Source: Sphingomonas sp. PP-CE-3G-477
Lineage (GTDB): Bacteria; Pseudomonadota; Alphaproteobacteria; Sphingomonadales; Sphingomonadaceae
Assembly: GCF_003050745.1 (NCBI RefSeq)
Contig: NZ_QAOF01000001.1
Coordinates: forward strand, 682,001 to 746,000
Direction: 5' to 3'
Length of the DNA stretch: 64,000 bases
The notes below the pieces were generated by a model. It had not been told where the DNA came from. It worked only from the letters and a program-made list of their open reading frames with translations, and did not search any database. The translations under genes and the position numbers were made by a program. Below are positions 16,793 through 25,504 of this stretch, one piece after another. The stretch's first letter is position 1, and the number at the start of each line of letters is the position of its first letter.

Positions 16793-17592
16793 GCTTTCCG
16801 GCAGGTCCGCTGTGGCTGATCGGCTGCGGCAACATGGGCGGCGCGATGCTGCGGCGCTGGATCGCCGCGGGGCTCGATCCGGCGACCGTGACGGTGATCA
16901 CCCGGAGCGGGCAGGGGGCGCCGGACGGTGTCCGCTCGTTGACCGCACTGCCTGACCAAGAGGCGCCTGCGATGGTGATGCTCGCGCTCAAGCCCCAGCA
17001 GATCGACGCTGCGCAGGCGTTGCTGGCGCCGCTCCGGGGGGCTCCCAAGCTGCTCCTTTCGATTCTCGCGGGTGTCGATCATGCAGCGCTCGTGCAGCGG
17101 TTCGCCGCGGATACGATCGTCCGCGCGATGCCCAACCTTCCGGTGGCGATCGGCAAGGGCGTGACCTCGCTCTACACCGCTGGGGCGTCCGACGAGGCGA
17201 TCGCGGCGGCAGAAGCCTTCGCAGCCCCGCTCGGTCATTACGAATGGATCGCCGACGAAGCGCATTTCGACGCGGTTACGGCGCTTGCAGGGTGCGGTCC
17301 GGGTTTCGTGTTCCGGTTCGCCGACGCGCTCGCCAAGGCGGGGGCTGCACTCGGCCTGCCGGCCGACCAGTCCGCGCGTCTTGCCATCGCCACGCTGGAA
17401 GGCTCCGCGATCATGGCTGCCGAGGCGGACGTCTCGCCCGCGGTGCTGGCCGACCGCGTCGCCAGTCCCGGCGGCTCGACTCGCGAAGGCCTGAACGTGC
17501 TCGACCGCGACGACGCACTGGTCGCGCTGCTGACGGCGACGCTGGCCGCGTCAGAACGCCGCAACGCCGAAATGGCCGCCGCGGCGCGCTAA
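16789..17592 (+). CDS. proC: Pyrroline-5-carboxylate reductase
   Basis: The 267-residue enzyme performs the last step of proline synthesis, NAD(P)H-dependent reduction of pyrroline-5-carboxylate. Evidence is the N-terminal Rossmann motif LIGCGNMGGAMLRRW, the mid-segment IVRAMPNLPVAIGKGVT, and the C-terminal signature block (ALAGCGPGFVFRFADAL with VASPGGSTREGLNVL). It is coupled to the YbjN gene and ends just before a tRNA gene on the other strand. Confidence 0.96.
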   Translation: MSFPAGPLWLIGCGNMGGAMLRRWIAAGLDPATVTVITRSGQGAPDGVRSLTALPDQEAPAMVMLALKPQQIDAAQALLAPLRGAPKLLLSILAGVDHAALVQRFAADTIVRAMPNLPVAIGKGVTSLYTAGASDEAIAAAEAFAAPLGHYEWIADEAHFDAVTALAGCGPGFVFRFADALAKAGAALGLPADQSARLAIATLEGSAIMAAEADVSPAVLADRVASPGGSTREGLNVLDRDDALVALLTATLAASERRNAEMAAAAR

Positions 17593-17608
17593 ATCGATTT
17601 TAGGAAAT

Positions 17609-17683
17609 TGGCTGGGGCGGCAGGGTTCGAACCTGCGCATGGCGGCATCAAAAGCCGCTGCCTTACCACTTGGCGACGCCCCA
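17609..17683 (-). tRNA. tRNA-Gln (anticodon TTG)
   Basis: On the minus strand the 75-base gene starts TGGGGCG, pairs with CGCCCCA at the 3' end, and encodes the CCA tail. The anticodon loop CTTTTGA carries TTG. The T arm GCAGG-TTCGAAC-CCTGC is perfect. Confidence 0.97.
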
Positions 17684-17735
17684 ACAGAGGCGGCCTTATA
17701 GCGGGGCAGCGGCCGGTGAAAAGCCCTTGCGGACG

Positions 17736-18845
17736 TCAATCGGCGAGATGGTGCAGCCAGTTGTTCTCGTCGGGCGCAATGCCGCGCTGGATCGACACAA
17801 GCGCATCGCGCATCCGCATCGTCAGCGCACCCGGAGCGCCGTCACCGATCGTGAAGCGGCCTTCGGGGCTCGCCACCGTACCGATCGGCGTCACCACTGC
17901 CGCAGTGCCGCAGGCGAATGCCTCGACCAGCCGGCCACTCGCCGCGTCGGCGCGCCACTGGTCGATCGTATAGCCTTCCTCGCGGACCGTAATGCCGTTC
18001 GCGCGCGCGAGCGTCAGGATCGAGTCGCGGGTGATGCCGGGCAGGATCGTGCCGGTCAGCGCCGGGGTCGCCATGCTGCCGTCGTCGAACACGAAGAAGA
18101 TGTTCATGCCGCCGAGTTCCTCGACCCAGCGCCGCTCGGCCGCATCGAGGAAGACGACCTGGTCGCAGCCATTGCGGATCGCTTCGGACTGCGCGAGCAG
18201 GCTGGCCGCGTAGTTGCCGCCGCACTTTGCCGCGCCGGTGCCGCCCTGTGCTGCCCGCGTGTATTGCTGGCTCACCCAGATCGAGACGGTGGGGGCGCCG
18301 CCCTTGAAATACGCGCCGACCGACGAGGCGAGCACCATGTACAGATATTCGGAAGACGGCTTCACGCCGAGGAACACTTCGCTCGCGAACATGAACGGCC
18401 GCAGGTACAGCGCGCCGCCATCGCTCTCCGGGATCCAGTTCGCGTCGGTCTTGACCAGCCGCTCGACCGATTCGAGGAACAGCTCGGTCGGCAGTTCGGG
18501 CATTGCGAGCCGGCGCGCCGAATCCTGGAAGCGGCGCGCATTCGCCTCGGGACGGAACAGCGCGGTGCCACCGTCGGCAAGCCGATACGCCTTCATCCCC
18601 TCGAAGATCTCCTGCGCGTAATGCAGCACGGACGACGCCGGATCGATCGTCAGCGGCGCGCGTGCGGTGATGCGCGCGTCGTGCCAGCCCTCGGCGTCGC
18701 TATAGCGGATCATCGCCATGTGATCGGTGAAGACTCGCCCGAATCCCGGATCGATCAGCTGCTTCGCACGCTCGTTCGCCGCGACCGGCGTCGCATTCGG
18801 TTCGTGCCGAAAGGCGGAGGGCGACGTAAAAGCTGGAGCGGACAT
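17736..18845 (-). CDS. ilvE: Branched-chain amino acid aminotransferase
   Basis: The 369-residue PLP enzyme of class IV transfers the amino group between glutamate and the keto acids of Leu, Ile and Val. Evidence includes SSVLHYAQEIFEGMKAYR, LYLRPFMFASEVFLGV, and GAAKCGGNYAAS, where Lys207 is the predicted PLP lysine. A C-terminal block (EAFACGTAAVVTPIG) is also diagnostic. Length fits the group that includes eukaryotic-type BCATs. It is divergent from a MarR regulator. Confidence 0.95.
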   Translation of the reverse strand: MSAPAFTSPSAFRHEPNATPVAANERAKQLIDPGFGRVFTDHMAMIRYSDAEGWHDARITARAPLTIDPASSVLHYAQEIFEGMKAYRLADGGTALFRPEANARRFQDSARRLAMPELPTELFLESVERLVKTDANWIPESDGGALYLRPFMFASEVFLGVKPSSEYLYMVLASSVGAYFKGGAPTVSIWVSQQYTRAAQGGTGAAKCGGNYAASLLAQSEAIRNGCDQVVFLDAAERRWVEELGGMNIFFVFDDGSMATPALTGTILPGITRDSILTLARANGITVREEGYTIDQWRADAASGRLVEAFACGTAAVVTPIGTVASPEGRFTIGDGAPGALTMRMRDALVSIQRGIAPDENNWLHHLAD

Positions 18846-18886
18846 CGAAATTCTCTCTCGTGGCGGGTTGCCGACGACTACGGGCG

Positions 18887-19393
18887 ATGTCTAAACCGGT
18901 CAACATGTCTGCCACAGCGTCGCCTGCCTCACCCCTGTTCCTCCGCGAACCCGAACTTCGCCGCGGCATGGAGCTCCTCTATTTTGGCTATAGCCACCTG
19001 ACCCGGTCGATCGACCAGGGGCTTGCCGAAGAGGGGCTGGGGCGGGCGCACCACCGCGCGCTGTATTTCATTGCGCGCAAGCCCGACATGACGGTGAGCG
19101 AACTGCTGTCGCTGCTGGCGATCACCAAGCAGTCGCTGGGCCGCGTGCTGAACGAACTGGCGGATCGCAAGCTGGTCGAGACGCGGCCGGGCGAGCGCGA
19201 CCGGCGGCAGCGGTTGCTGCGGCTCACGGGGGAAGGCTCGATCATGGAGCGCGAGTTGTTCGAGGCCGCGCGAATCCGGATGGCGGAGGCCTATGCGAGC
19301 GCAGGGCAGAGCGCGGTATCGGGGTTCTGGGCGGTGCTCGAGGGACTGGTGCCCGAAGCCGACCGTTCGCAGGTGTTCGGCCTGCGCGGCTAG
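18887..19393 (+). CDS. MarR family transcriptional regulator
   Basis: The 168-residue product carries a winged HTH of MarR type: GLGRAHHRALYFIARKPDMT, SELLSLLAITKQSLGRVLNE, and a wing with VETRPGERDRRQRLLRLT (the DxRxxxxxLT motif). Several starts are possible (18887 or 18905); neither has a strong ribosome binding site. It begins 42 bases from the ilvE start on the opposite strand and may control that gene or itself; the ligand is unknown. Confidence 0.87.
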   Translation: MSKPVNMSATASPASPLFLREPELRRGMELLYFGYSHLTRSIDQGLAEEGLGRAHHRALYFIARKPDMTVSELLSLLAITKQSLGRVLNELADRKLVETRPGERDRRQRLLRLTGEGSIMERELFEAARIRMAEAYASAGQSAVSGFWAVLEGLVPEADRSQVFGLRG

Positions 19394-19523
19394 CTGGTTC
19401 GCGGTAGCGCAAGCGGGGGCCGGCGGGACGATTTGGCGTTGACGCCGCCGCGAGGACTGTGGCACTCGGCCGGTCATCGAGAGCCGGTGCAAGACCCGGA
19501 CCGACAGGCGTAGATCGCCGTTC

Positions 19524-19597
19524 GCGGGTGTAGCTCAATGGTAGAGCTTTTGCTTCCCAAGCAAGTGACGAGGGTTCGATTCCCTTCACCCGCTCCA
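19524..19597 (+). tRNA. tRNA-Gly (anticodon CCC)
   Basis: The 74-base gene runs GCGGGTG to CACCCGC-T-CCA. The anticodon loop TTCCCAA gives CCC, and the T loop is TTCGATT. The CCA end is encoded. Confidence 0.97.
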
Positions 19598-19629
19598 CAA
19601 ACTGACAGACATCGCCGAGACGGCCTGGC

Positions 19630-21147
19630 TTAGCGCCCGATGCCGGAGGCTAGGATCGCGTCGGCCCACAGGCGATAGCCCGCTTCGTTCGGATGCGTCC
19701 CGTCGGGCAGCAGATCGCGATCGAGGCTGCCGTCCGGTTTCAGGAATTTTGCGCCGATATCGATGTAGCGGACCGCTCGGTCCTGCGCGACCCGCGCCGC
19801 CAGCCGCCGGTTGGTCTGCGCGATCGCCACGCGGAGCGGATCGGCGGGGGTGTCGCCGCGCGGAAAGATCGCCATCAGCGCGACATGGCTACGTGGCGAT
19901 CTGGCATGGATGTCGCGCAGGATCGCGTCGATGCCCGACACGACTTCGGCAGGGCTGCTGGCACGCGCGTTGTCGGTACCGGTCAGGTTGTTGGTACCGA
20001 TATTGAGGACGACCCAGTCCGGCGCCATGCCGTCGAACTCGCCGGCACGCAGTCGCCACAACACGTTCTGCGTTCGATCCCAGCCAAAGCCGAGATTGGC
20101 GACCGACGCGGTCCCGAACGCGTGCTTCCAGGCATCGGGACCGCTGACGCGTGCCGCCGTCGGTTGGCCGGCCCAGAAATGCGTGATCGAATCGCCGATC
20201 ATGACGATTTGCGGCGTCATGCCGTTCATCGCGAGCACGTCACGGTGCCGCGCATACCAGTCGTAGGAATCCATCTCGAGCCGGGGCACGGGAATGACCG
20301 CGGTATCGATGTCGGTCATCGACGCCAGCGGCACGCGCGGCGGCTCGCCGATGAGTTTGGCCAGCGTCGGTTCGATCGCCTCGGCCATCATCCGCTGGCC
20401 TTCGGTATCCGGATGCAGCGGTTTGCCGGGCTGGGGTAAGCGGGGATCGTAGAACCGCGTGTCGTTCAACGTGCCGTCGGGTTGGCGGAAGACGGCACCG
20501 ATATCGAGATACGCGACGCGCGGATCGACCGCGTAGTGCTTGGCAAGATAGGTGTTCACCGCTGCGTCGGTGGCGGTTTTCGCCGGCGTGATCGCGCTGG
20601 GCAGCAGCCCGAGCAGGAGGATTCTCGTGTCGGGCAGACGGTGCTTGAGGTCGTCGACCACCGCGTCGATCCCCGCCCGGGTCTGCTCGGCGGTCCGCCC
20701 CGCGCTGCCGGTGTCGTTGGTCCCTATCAGCAGCACGACCGCCTTGGGGTGAAGCCCGGCGACCTCGCCGTTGCGCAGCCGCCACAGGACGTTCGCCGTC
20801 GTATCGCCACTGAAGCCCAGGTTCAGCGCATGGCGAGGAGCGTAGAAGGTCGCCCAGGTCGGGGCGAAATTCTCGTCCGGCAGCACTGCCTTGTCATAAT
20901 TGTTGGTGATCGAATCGCCGATCAGGACGACCGCGGGATCCGGGTGCCGGGCGACCGCCGCCAGGATCGCCGCATGGCGACCCGCCCACCAGCTCTGGTC
21001 GAGACGATCGTTGGCGGGGGCCGTCACGCTGGCTGTGGCCGGCGCCGGCTGCGCGTCCAGCGATGCCGAGGCCCCACAAACGACGATGACCGACAGCCAG
21101 AGCATGCGGGCAGGGTAGGCGATGCGGCGCGATATCGATGGGGTCAT
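19630..21147 (-). CDS. Exported tandem SGNH/GDSL hydrolase
   Basis: The 505-residue protein has an N-terminal hydrophobic signal segment (to about residue 32) and two copies of a PAF-acetylhydrolase-like SGNH domain. Copy 1 shows GDSIT (Ser79), the Gly block LGFSGDTTANVLWRLRNGE and GTND (142-145). Copy 2 shows GDSIT (Ser320), LGFGWDRTQNVLWRLRAGE and GTNN (384-387), and ends with the catalytic DGTHPNEAG. The matching final block in copy 1 reads PGKPLHPDTEG, so the Asp three residues before His is Lys. Copy 1 may be weak or inactive. Likely an outward-acting esterase or deacetylase; substrate unknown. Confidence 0.85.
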   Translation of the reverse strand: MTPSISRRIAYPARMLWLSVIVVCGASASLDAQPAPATASVTAPANDRLDQSWWAGRHAAILAAVARHPDPAVVLIGDSITNNYDKAVLPDENFAPTWATFYAPRHALNLGFSGDTTANVLWRLRNGEVAGLHPKAVVLLIGTNDTGSAGRTAEQTRAGIDAVVDDLKHRLPDTRILLLGLLPSAITPAKTATDAAVNTYLAKHYAVDPRVAYLDIGAVFRQPDGTLNDTRFYDPRLPQPGKPLHPDTEGQRMMAEAIEPTLAKLIGEPPRVPLASMTDIDTAVIPVPRLEMDSYDWYARHRDVLAMNGMTPQIVMIGDSITHFWAGQPTAARVSGPDAWKHAFGTASVANLGFGWDRTQNVLWRLRAGEFDGMAPDWVVLNIGTNNLTGTDNARASSPAEVVSGIDAILRDIHARSPRSHVALMAIFPRGDTPADPLRVAIAQTNRRLAARVAQDRAVRYIDIGAKFLKPDGSLDRDLLPDGTHPNEAGYRLWADAILASGIGR

Positions 21148-21185
21148 GCAACCCCATAGCCGGATGACGTGGCTAAACCCATCAC

Positions 21186-22052
21186 TCAGCTAAACAGCGT
21201 ATCCGGCGGCATGAGCGTATCCGCGATCTCCGCGGCGGTTGGATGCCGCAGCACCGTGATCGTGTCGGCATCCCAGGTGATCAGGCCGTGTTCGGCGAAC
21301 TGGCCAAGCCAATAGTCCATGCACCACCGGCCCCAAGTGTCGTGGAACAATCGCGCGTTGCGGACGATCGCGTCGAAATGCTGGTAGGCGGGCGTGTGGA
21401 CGGCGTGGTGCTGGTGATAGGCGCGTGCTCCGCCGACCCACCACATCGGCACCGCGGCCTTTTCCAGTCGCGCGGCAAAGTCGGTCTCTTCGCCGCCATA
21501 GCCGACATAGCGCTCGTCCATGCCCCCGGCACGCACCCAGTCGGAAGCCGAGATCGCGAAGGACAGGCCCCATAGCTCGCCGTGATTGGGCGTGGGACGT
21601 ATCTCGTCGGATGCGATCGGTGGCTTGGCGGGGTGTCGGACACCGACGCTGTCGAGCATGGCGAAATCCAGCCCGCCCGTCGTCGCGTCGGCAGGAAGGT
21701 ACAGGACTTCGCCCAGGCGAATGCCGCCGGGCCATGCCGCCGTGTCCGCATAGCGTTCGATCAGCGTGGGGGAGGGGATGCAGTCGACGTCGAGGAAGAT
21801 CAGTTGCTCGCCGGCCGCTGTCGCTGCGGCGAGATTGCGGGCTGCTGCGAGCGGCATGGCGTCGCCCTCGATGAAGACTTCGCGCACCGGGAAGTCGGTT
21901 TCGGGCAGGTCGTCGTGCGCATTCGGCTGCATGTACGCGATGACGAGCTCGTCGGGTTTACGCGTCGATGCGTTGAGCCCGGCGATCAGGTTGACGAGAT
22001 GGGCACGGCGGCCGCGAACGAGCGTCAGGACGCTGACCGTCGGCACGCTCAC
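21186..22052 (-). CDS. Family 2-type glycosyltransferase
   Basis: The 288-residue product begins VSVPTVSVLTLVRGR, a GT-A fold start, has the acidic metal motif LIFLDVDCIPSP, and ends with a galactosyltransferase-like C-terminal block (GGMDERYVGYGGEETDFAARL). The GTG start overlaps the stop codon of the sucrose-phosphate synthase gene (GTGA), so it is almost certainly translated with it. The sugar donor and acceptor are unknown; context suggests a sugar added to a sucrose-derived or related product. No transmembrane segment is seen. Confidence 0.85.
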   Translation of the reverse strand: MSVPTVSVLTLVRGRRAHLVNLIAGLNASTRKPDELVIAYMQPNAHDDLPETDFPVREVFIEGDAMPLAAARNLAAATAAGEQLIFLDVDCIPSPTLIERYADTAAWPGGIRLGEVLYLPADATTGGLDFAMLDSVGVRHPAKPPIASDEIRPTPNHGELWGLSFAISASDWVRAGGMDERYVGYGGEETDFAARLEKAAVPMWWVGGARAYHQHHAVHTPAYQHFDAIVRNARLFHDTWGRWCMDYWLGQFAEHGLITWDADTITVLRHPTAAEIADTLMPPDTLFS

Positions 22053-24145
22053 GACGCCTTCCTGATCCCCGTCTCGGTGCCGCGGAAATACGCGACGCCT
22101 TCGATCACGCCGCGCGCATGGTGGCCGACCGCGACATAGCCATGCGCGAGATCGGCGCGCGTGCCGAGCCCGTCGGAATAATTGCCGACGATGATCGCGT
22201 GGCGGGACGATCGCAGCATCTCGATATCGTTGCCGCTGTCGCCCGCGACGATCACCTGCCGAGGTTCGAGCCCCAGCCGGCGGCGGACGTGCTCGACCGC
22301 GGTACCCTTCGATGCGGCATGCGGGAGGATGTCGAGATAGCGACCATGGCTCTGGATGATCGAACAGCTGTGGCCGTGCTCCGCCAGCAACGCGCGCACG
22401 CGTTCCGCCGCCGCCATGTCGCCGTCCGCGAAATAGCTGAGCTTGAACCGGCGTTGTTCTAGCGGACTCTGCGGCGTCAGCCCGGCGTGGCGACCGATCA
22501 ACGCGGCCACCGCATCGCGGTCCCAGCCGGCAGCGATGATGCCGTCCCATTCGGTATCGCGGTCGTACACCGCGCCGCCCAGCGTCCGGTAATAGATTTC
22601 GGAGCCGACCGAGGTGATCAGGATCTCCGGCTGTGGCGCATCGTGCTGGCCGAGTACCGCCATCGCGCTGTGGAAGCTTCGTCCGGTGGCGATCGCGAAC
22701 GCGACGTCGGACTGCGCACGATGCCAGGTGGCGAAGTCGCCGACGCCATCCGCGCAGCCGATCAGCGTTCCATCGATATCCGAGACCAGCAGCAGATCGG
22801 GCGCGCGATCGACCGCCGTCTCGGGTGCCGCGCCGACGACTTCGCCGAGCAGTCCGGCATAGAGCTGCACGTGTCGATCCCAGTCATAGGCGCGGATCGC
22901 GACCGATCCGGCGGCGGAATAGCGCGACCACAGGATCGGGTCGTCGAGGATCTTCGCGATCGCACCGGTGATTGCGGAGGGTGAGCGCGGATCGACGAGA
23001 ATGCCGTTGCCGCACGTCTCGACGATGTCGTTGGGTCCGCCGCTGTCCGTTGCGACGACCGGCAATCCGCTCGCCGCCGCTTCGAGCAGGGTCAGCCCGA
23101 ACGGTTCGTTGAGCGCCGGATTGACGAACACGCCGCGCCGCGTGCGCGCATGGGCATAGATCGCGGCGACGTCGTTCGGGCGATGCTGCTTGGGATAGGA
23201 CACCTTGCCGTACAGGTCGTAGCGGTCGATCAACTGCAGCAGCTCGGCGATGTTGTCGCGGATCTCGGGCTCCAGCGTGGTGCTGTCGTCGCGCGTGCCG
23301 GCCAGAATCACGAGGTTGGCGGCGGCCTGCAACGCCGGCGACCGACCATAGGCGTGGACGAGCGCCGCGAGGTTCTTCTTGGTCACCGGCCGCGCGATCG
23401 CCAGGATGACGGGCTTGGTTGGGTCGTCCAGGAAGCGGTTGATCGTTGCGTCGACGCGCGGATCGGTGCGGCAATTGGCGAATTGCTTCAGGTCGCTGCC
23501 CGGCGCGAAAACGCGGATCCGACCGGGATCATACGCCGCGTAATCAGCATATTGCACCTCGGCTTCGTCGCGCGACGAGGCGATGATCGCGGCGGCGCCG
23601 GCAATGGCTTCCTCTTCGATCGCGATCCGGCGATCGAGGCCGGCGGTCTCCGCACAGTCGCGATCGAACGCCGCACGCTTCACGCGTCCCAGCGAATGCG
23701 CGGTGAAGACGTACGGAATGCCGGTGCGTGCAGAGACCCGCGCGGCGATCAGCCCGGCGTCGGCATAGTGCGCGTGCATGACGTCGGGGGCACGATCGAG
23801 CGTCGCGATATGCGCGACCAGCGCGTCGACCAGGCTGTCATGCTCTGTCCAGAGGTCTTCCTTGACGAGATACGCGTCCGACGCGGTTTGAAGACGGACG
23901 ATCCGGGTCGTCCCGTCGATCGTCTCGATCGGTTCGGCATAGCATTCGGCATACACCGCATGATGGAAGGCGCGGGTGACGATCTCCATCCGGTCGATCG
24001 CCGGATTGCGGCCGCTGGCGGCGACCAGATCGAGCAGATACCGGATATGACCCCCGGTATCCGCGGTAATTCCGTATTCGACATCGGTGCCGCGCAAACA
24101 TCCCTGCAACGCGATATGTAGTACGAACACCCTTCCCCCGTTCAT
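22049..24145 (-). CDS. Fused sucrose-phosphate synthase / sucrose-6-phosphate phosphatase
   Basis: The 698-residue protein joins two enzymes. Residues 1 to about 430 form a GT-B glycosyltransferase of the sucrose synthase type: ALQGCLRGTDVEYGITADTG, VMHAHYADAGLIAARV, YVFTAHSLGRVKR and the C-terminal NPALNEPFGLTLLEAAASGL with nucleotide-sugar-binding Glu. The remainder is a HAD-IIB phosphatase with DIDGTL (nucleophile Asp) and GDSGND. Known bacterial homologues make sucrose from UDP-glucose and fructose 6-phosphate, usually as an osmolyte. It is divergent from the GT4 gene and coupled to the GT2 gene downstream. Confidence 0.88.
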   Translation of the reverse strand: MNGGRVFVLHIALQGCLRGTDVEYGITADTGGHIRYLLDLVAASGRNPAIDRMEIVTRAFHHAVYAECYAEPIETIDGTTRIVRLQTASDAYLVKEDLWTEHDSLVDALVAHIATLDRAPDVMHAHYADAGLIAARVSARTGIPYVFTAHSLGRVKRAAFDRDCAETAGLDRRIAIEEEAIAGAAAIIASSRDEAEVQYADYAAYDPGRIRVFAPGSDLKQFANCRTDPRVDATINRFLDDPTKPVILAIARPVTKKNLAALVHAYGRSPALQAAANLVILAGTRDDSTTLEPEIRDNIAELLQLIDRYDLYGKVSYPKQHRPNDVAAIYAHARTRRGVFVNPALNEPFGLTLLEAAASGLPVVATDSGGPNDIVETCGNGILVDPRSPSAITGAIAKILDDPILWSRYSAAGSVAIRAYDWDRHVQLYAGLLGEVVGAAPETAVDRAPDLLLVSDIDGTLIGCADGVGDFATWHRAQSDVAFAIATGRSFHSAMAVLGQHDAPQPEILITSVGSEIYYRTLGGAVYDRDTEWDGIIAAGWDRDAVAALIGRHAGLTPQSPLEQRRFKLSYFADGDMAAAERVRALLAEHGHSCSIIQSHGRYLDILPHAASKGTAVEHVRRRLGLEPRQVIVAGDSGNDIEMLRSSRHAIIVGNYSDGLGTRADLAHGYVAVGHHARGVIEGVAYFRGTETGIRKAS

Positions 24146-24271
24146 CTGTGATTCACTTAAGGAACCGCTCGCGGGGTTGCCGAGTTCCGGGGCGATGACA
24201 CTTAACTCCCTTGTATTGACACAGGTTATTACGTTCTTTGCGGCGCCGCGGTCGTCCTGCGATCACTCGGC

Positions 24272-25504
24272 ATGAGGATTGCTCTACTCACCTGGGCCTA
24301 TCCTCCTGAAAAGAGCGGACTTACCCGCGCGGCACGCGAAATTGCGCAGTCGCTGGCAGAGGCTGGCAACGATGTCTGCGTATTCACGATGGACCGCCGC
24401 GAAGACAGCAGCGACGGCCGGGTTTCGGTGATCGGGTGTGGATTGCGCGAGGGATCGTTCGCGGCCCGGCTGCGCAAGGTCGCCGGGATTGGGCATCTGG
24501 TCGCGCCGTTCGGGTTCCGCCGCGCGGTCGCGCGCGAGCATCGTCGGGTACCGTTCGACGTGGTCGAGGCGACCAACTGGTACGCACCGGGGCTGATGAT
24601 CGCGCTTACCGGTCCCGCACCATTGGTGACTCGCAACTCGACACCGGCGGCGACGTCGGCCGAGACCGTGACGAGCCTGCGCGACCGGTTCGATCGACGC
24701 GCCGCAATGCTGGCGGAACGCATCGCCGCGCGGTTCAGCAAGGCGCTGATCTCGAACACGCAACTCCACGGCGACAAGATCGCCGCGCTGTACGGCGTCG
24801 CGGCGCCCGGCGAAGGCGCGGGCCACGCGGTGATCGGGCTCAGCCTGCCGCCGGAGATCGTCGCGCGCGGCACGGCCGCGACCTACCCGGTCGGCGAGCC
24901 GATCGAGTTGCTGTTCGTCGGCCGCGACGAGCATCGCAAGGGCTTCGACGCGCTGATCATGGCGCTCAGGATCCTGTCGCGCCGCGCCGACGCCGGGATG
25001 CGCGAGTTCCGCCTGACGATCGTCGGTGTGCACGCGAACGACGTCGGCGCGATCCCCGCTTCGGCCCGCGCGCGCCTGACCTGCCACCACCGCGTCGACG
25101 AACCCACGCTGCACGACCTGATGGAAGCCGCCCACGTGATCGTCGCGCCGTCGCGGTACGAGAGCTTCGGACTGGTGTATCAGGAGGCGATGATGTTCGG
25201 CCGCCCGGTCGTCGCCTGCGCCGAGGACCCGAGCGCTCGGCTGTTCATCGGCGACAGCGGGGCAGGGCTGCTCGCGAAGACCTGCACCGGTGACGATCTG
25301 GCGACGCAGGTGCAACGGCTGATCGAGGATCCGGCGCTGCGCACGCACTATGCCGCAGCAAGTCGTCGCGCCGCGGGGATGTTCACGCGCGCGACACTGG
25401 GTGCGCAGACGGTTGCGGTCTATCGCACCGCGACCGAGTCGAAGGCCGCGAGCAGCAACGCCTCGTCCTCCGGCCTGCCCGCACCGGCCGACATCGCCTC
25501 GTAG
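24272..25504 (+). CDS. Family 4 glycosyltransferase
   Basis: The 410-residue GT-B enzyme begins MRIALLTWAYPPEKSGLTRA, a classic GT4 acceptor-domain start, and has a C-terminal nucleotide-sugar region with IELLFVGRDEHRKGFDAL and APSRYESFGLVYQEAMMFG (the E-x7-E type motif). The Ala/Ser-rich tail (after about residue 385) overlaps the end of the convergent gene by 85 bases. It faces the sucrose-phosphate synthase gene across a 126-base divergent region, so the two may share control. Confidence 0.87.
   Translation: MRIALLTWAYPPEKSGLTRAAREIAQSLAEAGNDVCVFTMDRREDSSDGRVSVIGCGLREGSFAARLRKVAGIGHLVAPFGFRRAVAREHRRVPFDVVEATNWYAPGLMIALTGPAPLVTRNSTPAATSAETVTSLRDRFDRRAAMLAERIAARFSKALISNTQLHGDKIAALYGVAAPGEGAGHAVIGLSLPPEIVARGTAATYPVGEPIELLFVGRDEHRKGFDALIMALRILSRRADAGMREFRLTIVGVHANDVGAIPASARARLTCHHRVDEPTLHDLMEAAHVIVAPSRYESFGLVYQEAMMFGRPVVACAEDPSARLFIGDSGAGLLAKTCTGDDLATQVQRLIEDPALRTHYAAASRRAAGMFTRATLGAQTVAVYRTATESKAASSNASSSGLPAPADIAS

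Noticed and set aside
24211..24245. A TTGACA -35-like box upstream of the GT4 gene
   Set aside because: No acceptable -10 box was found at 16-18 bases spacing, so no promoter was called.
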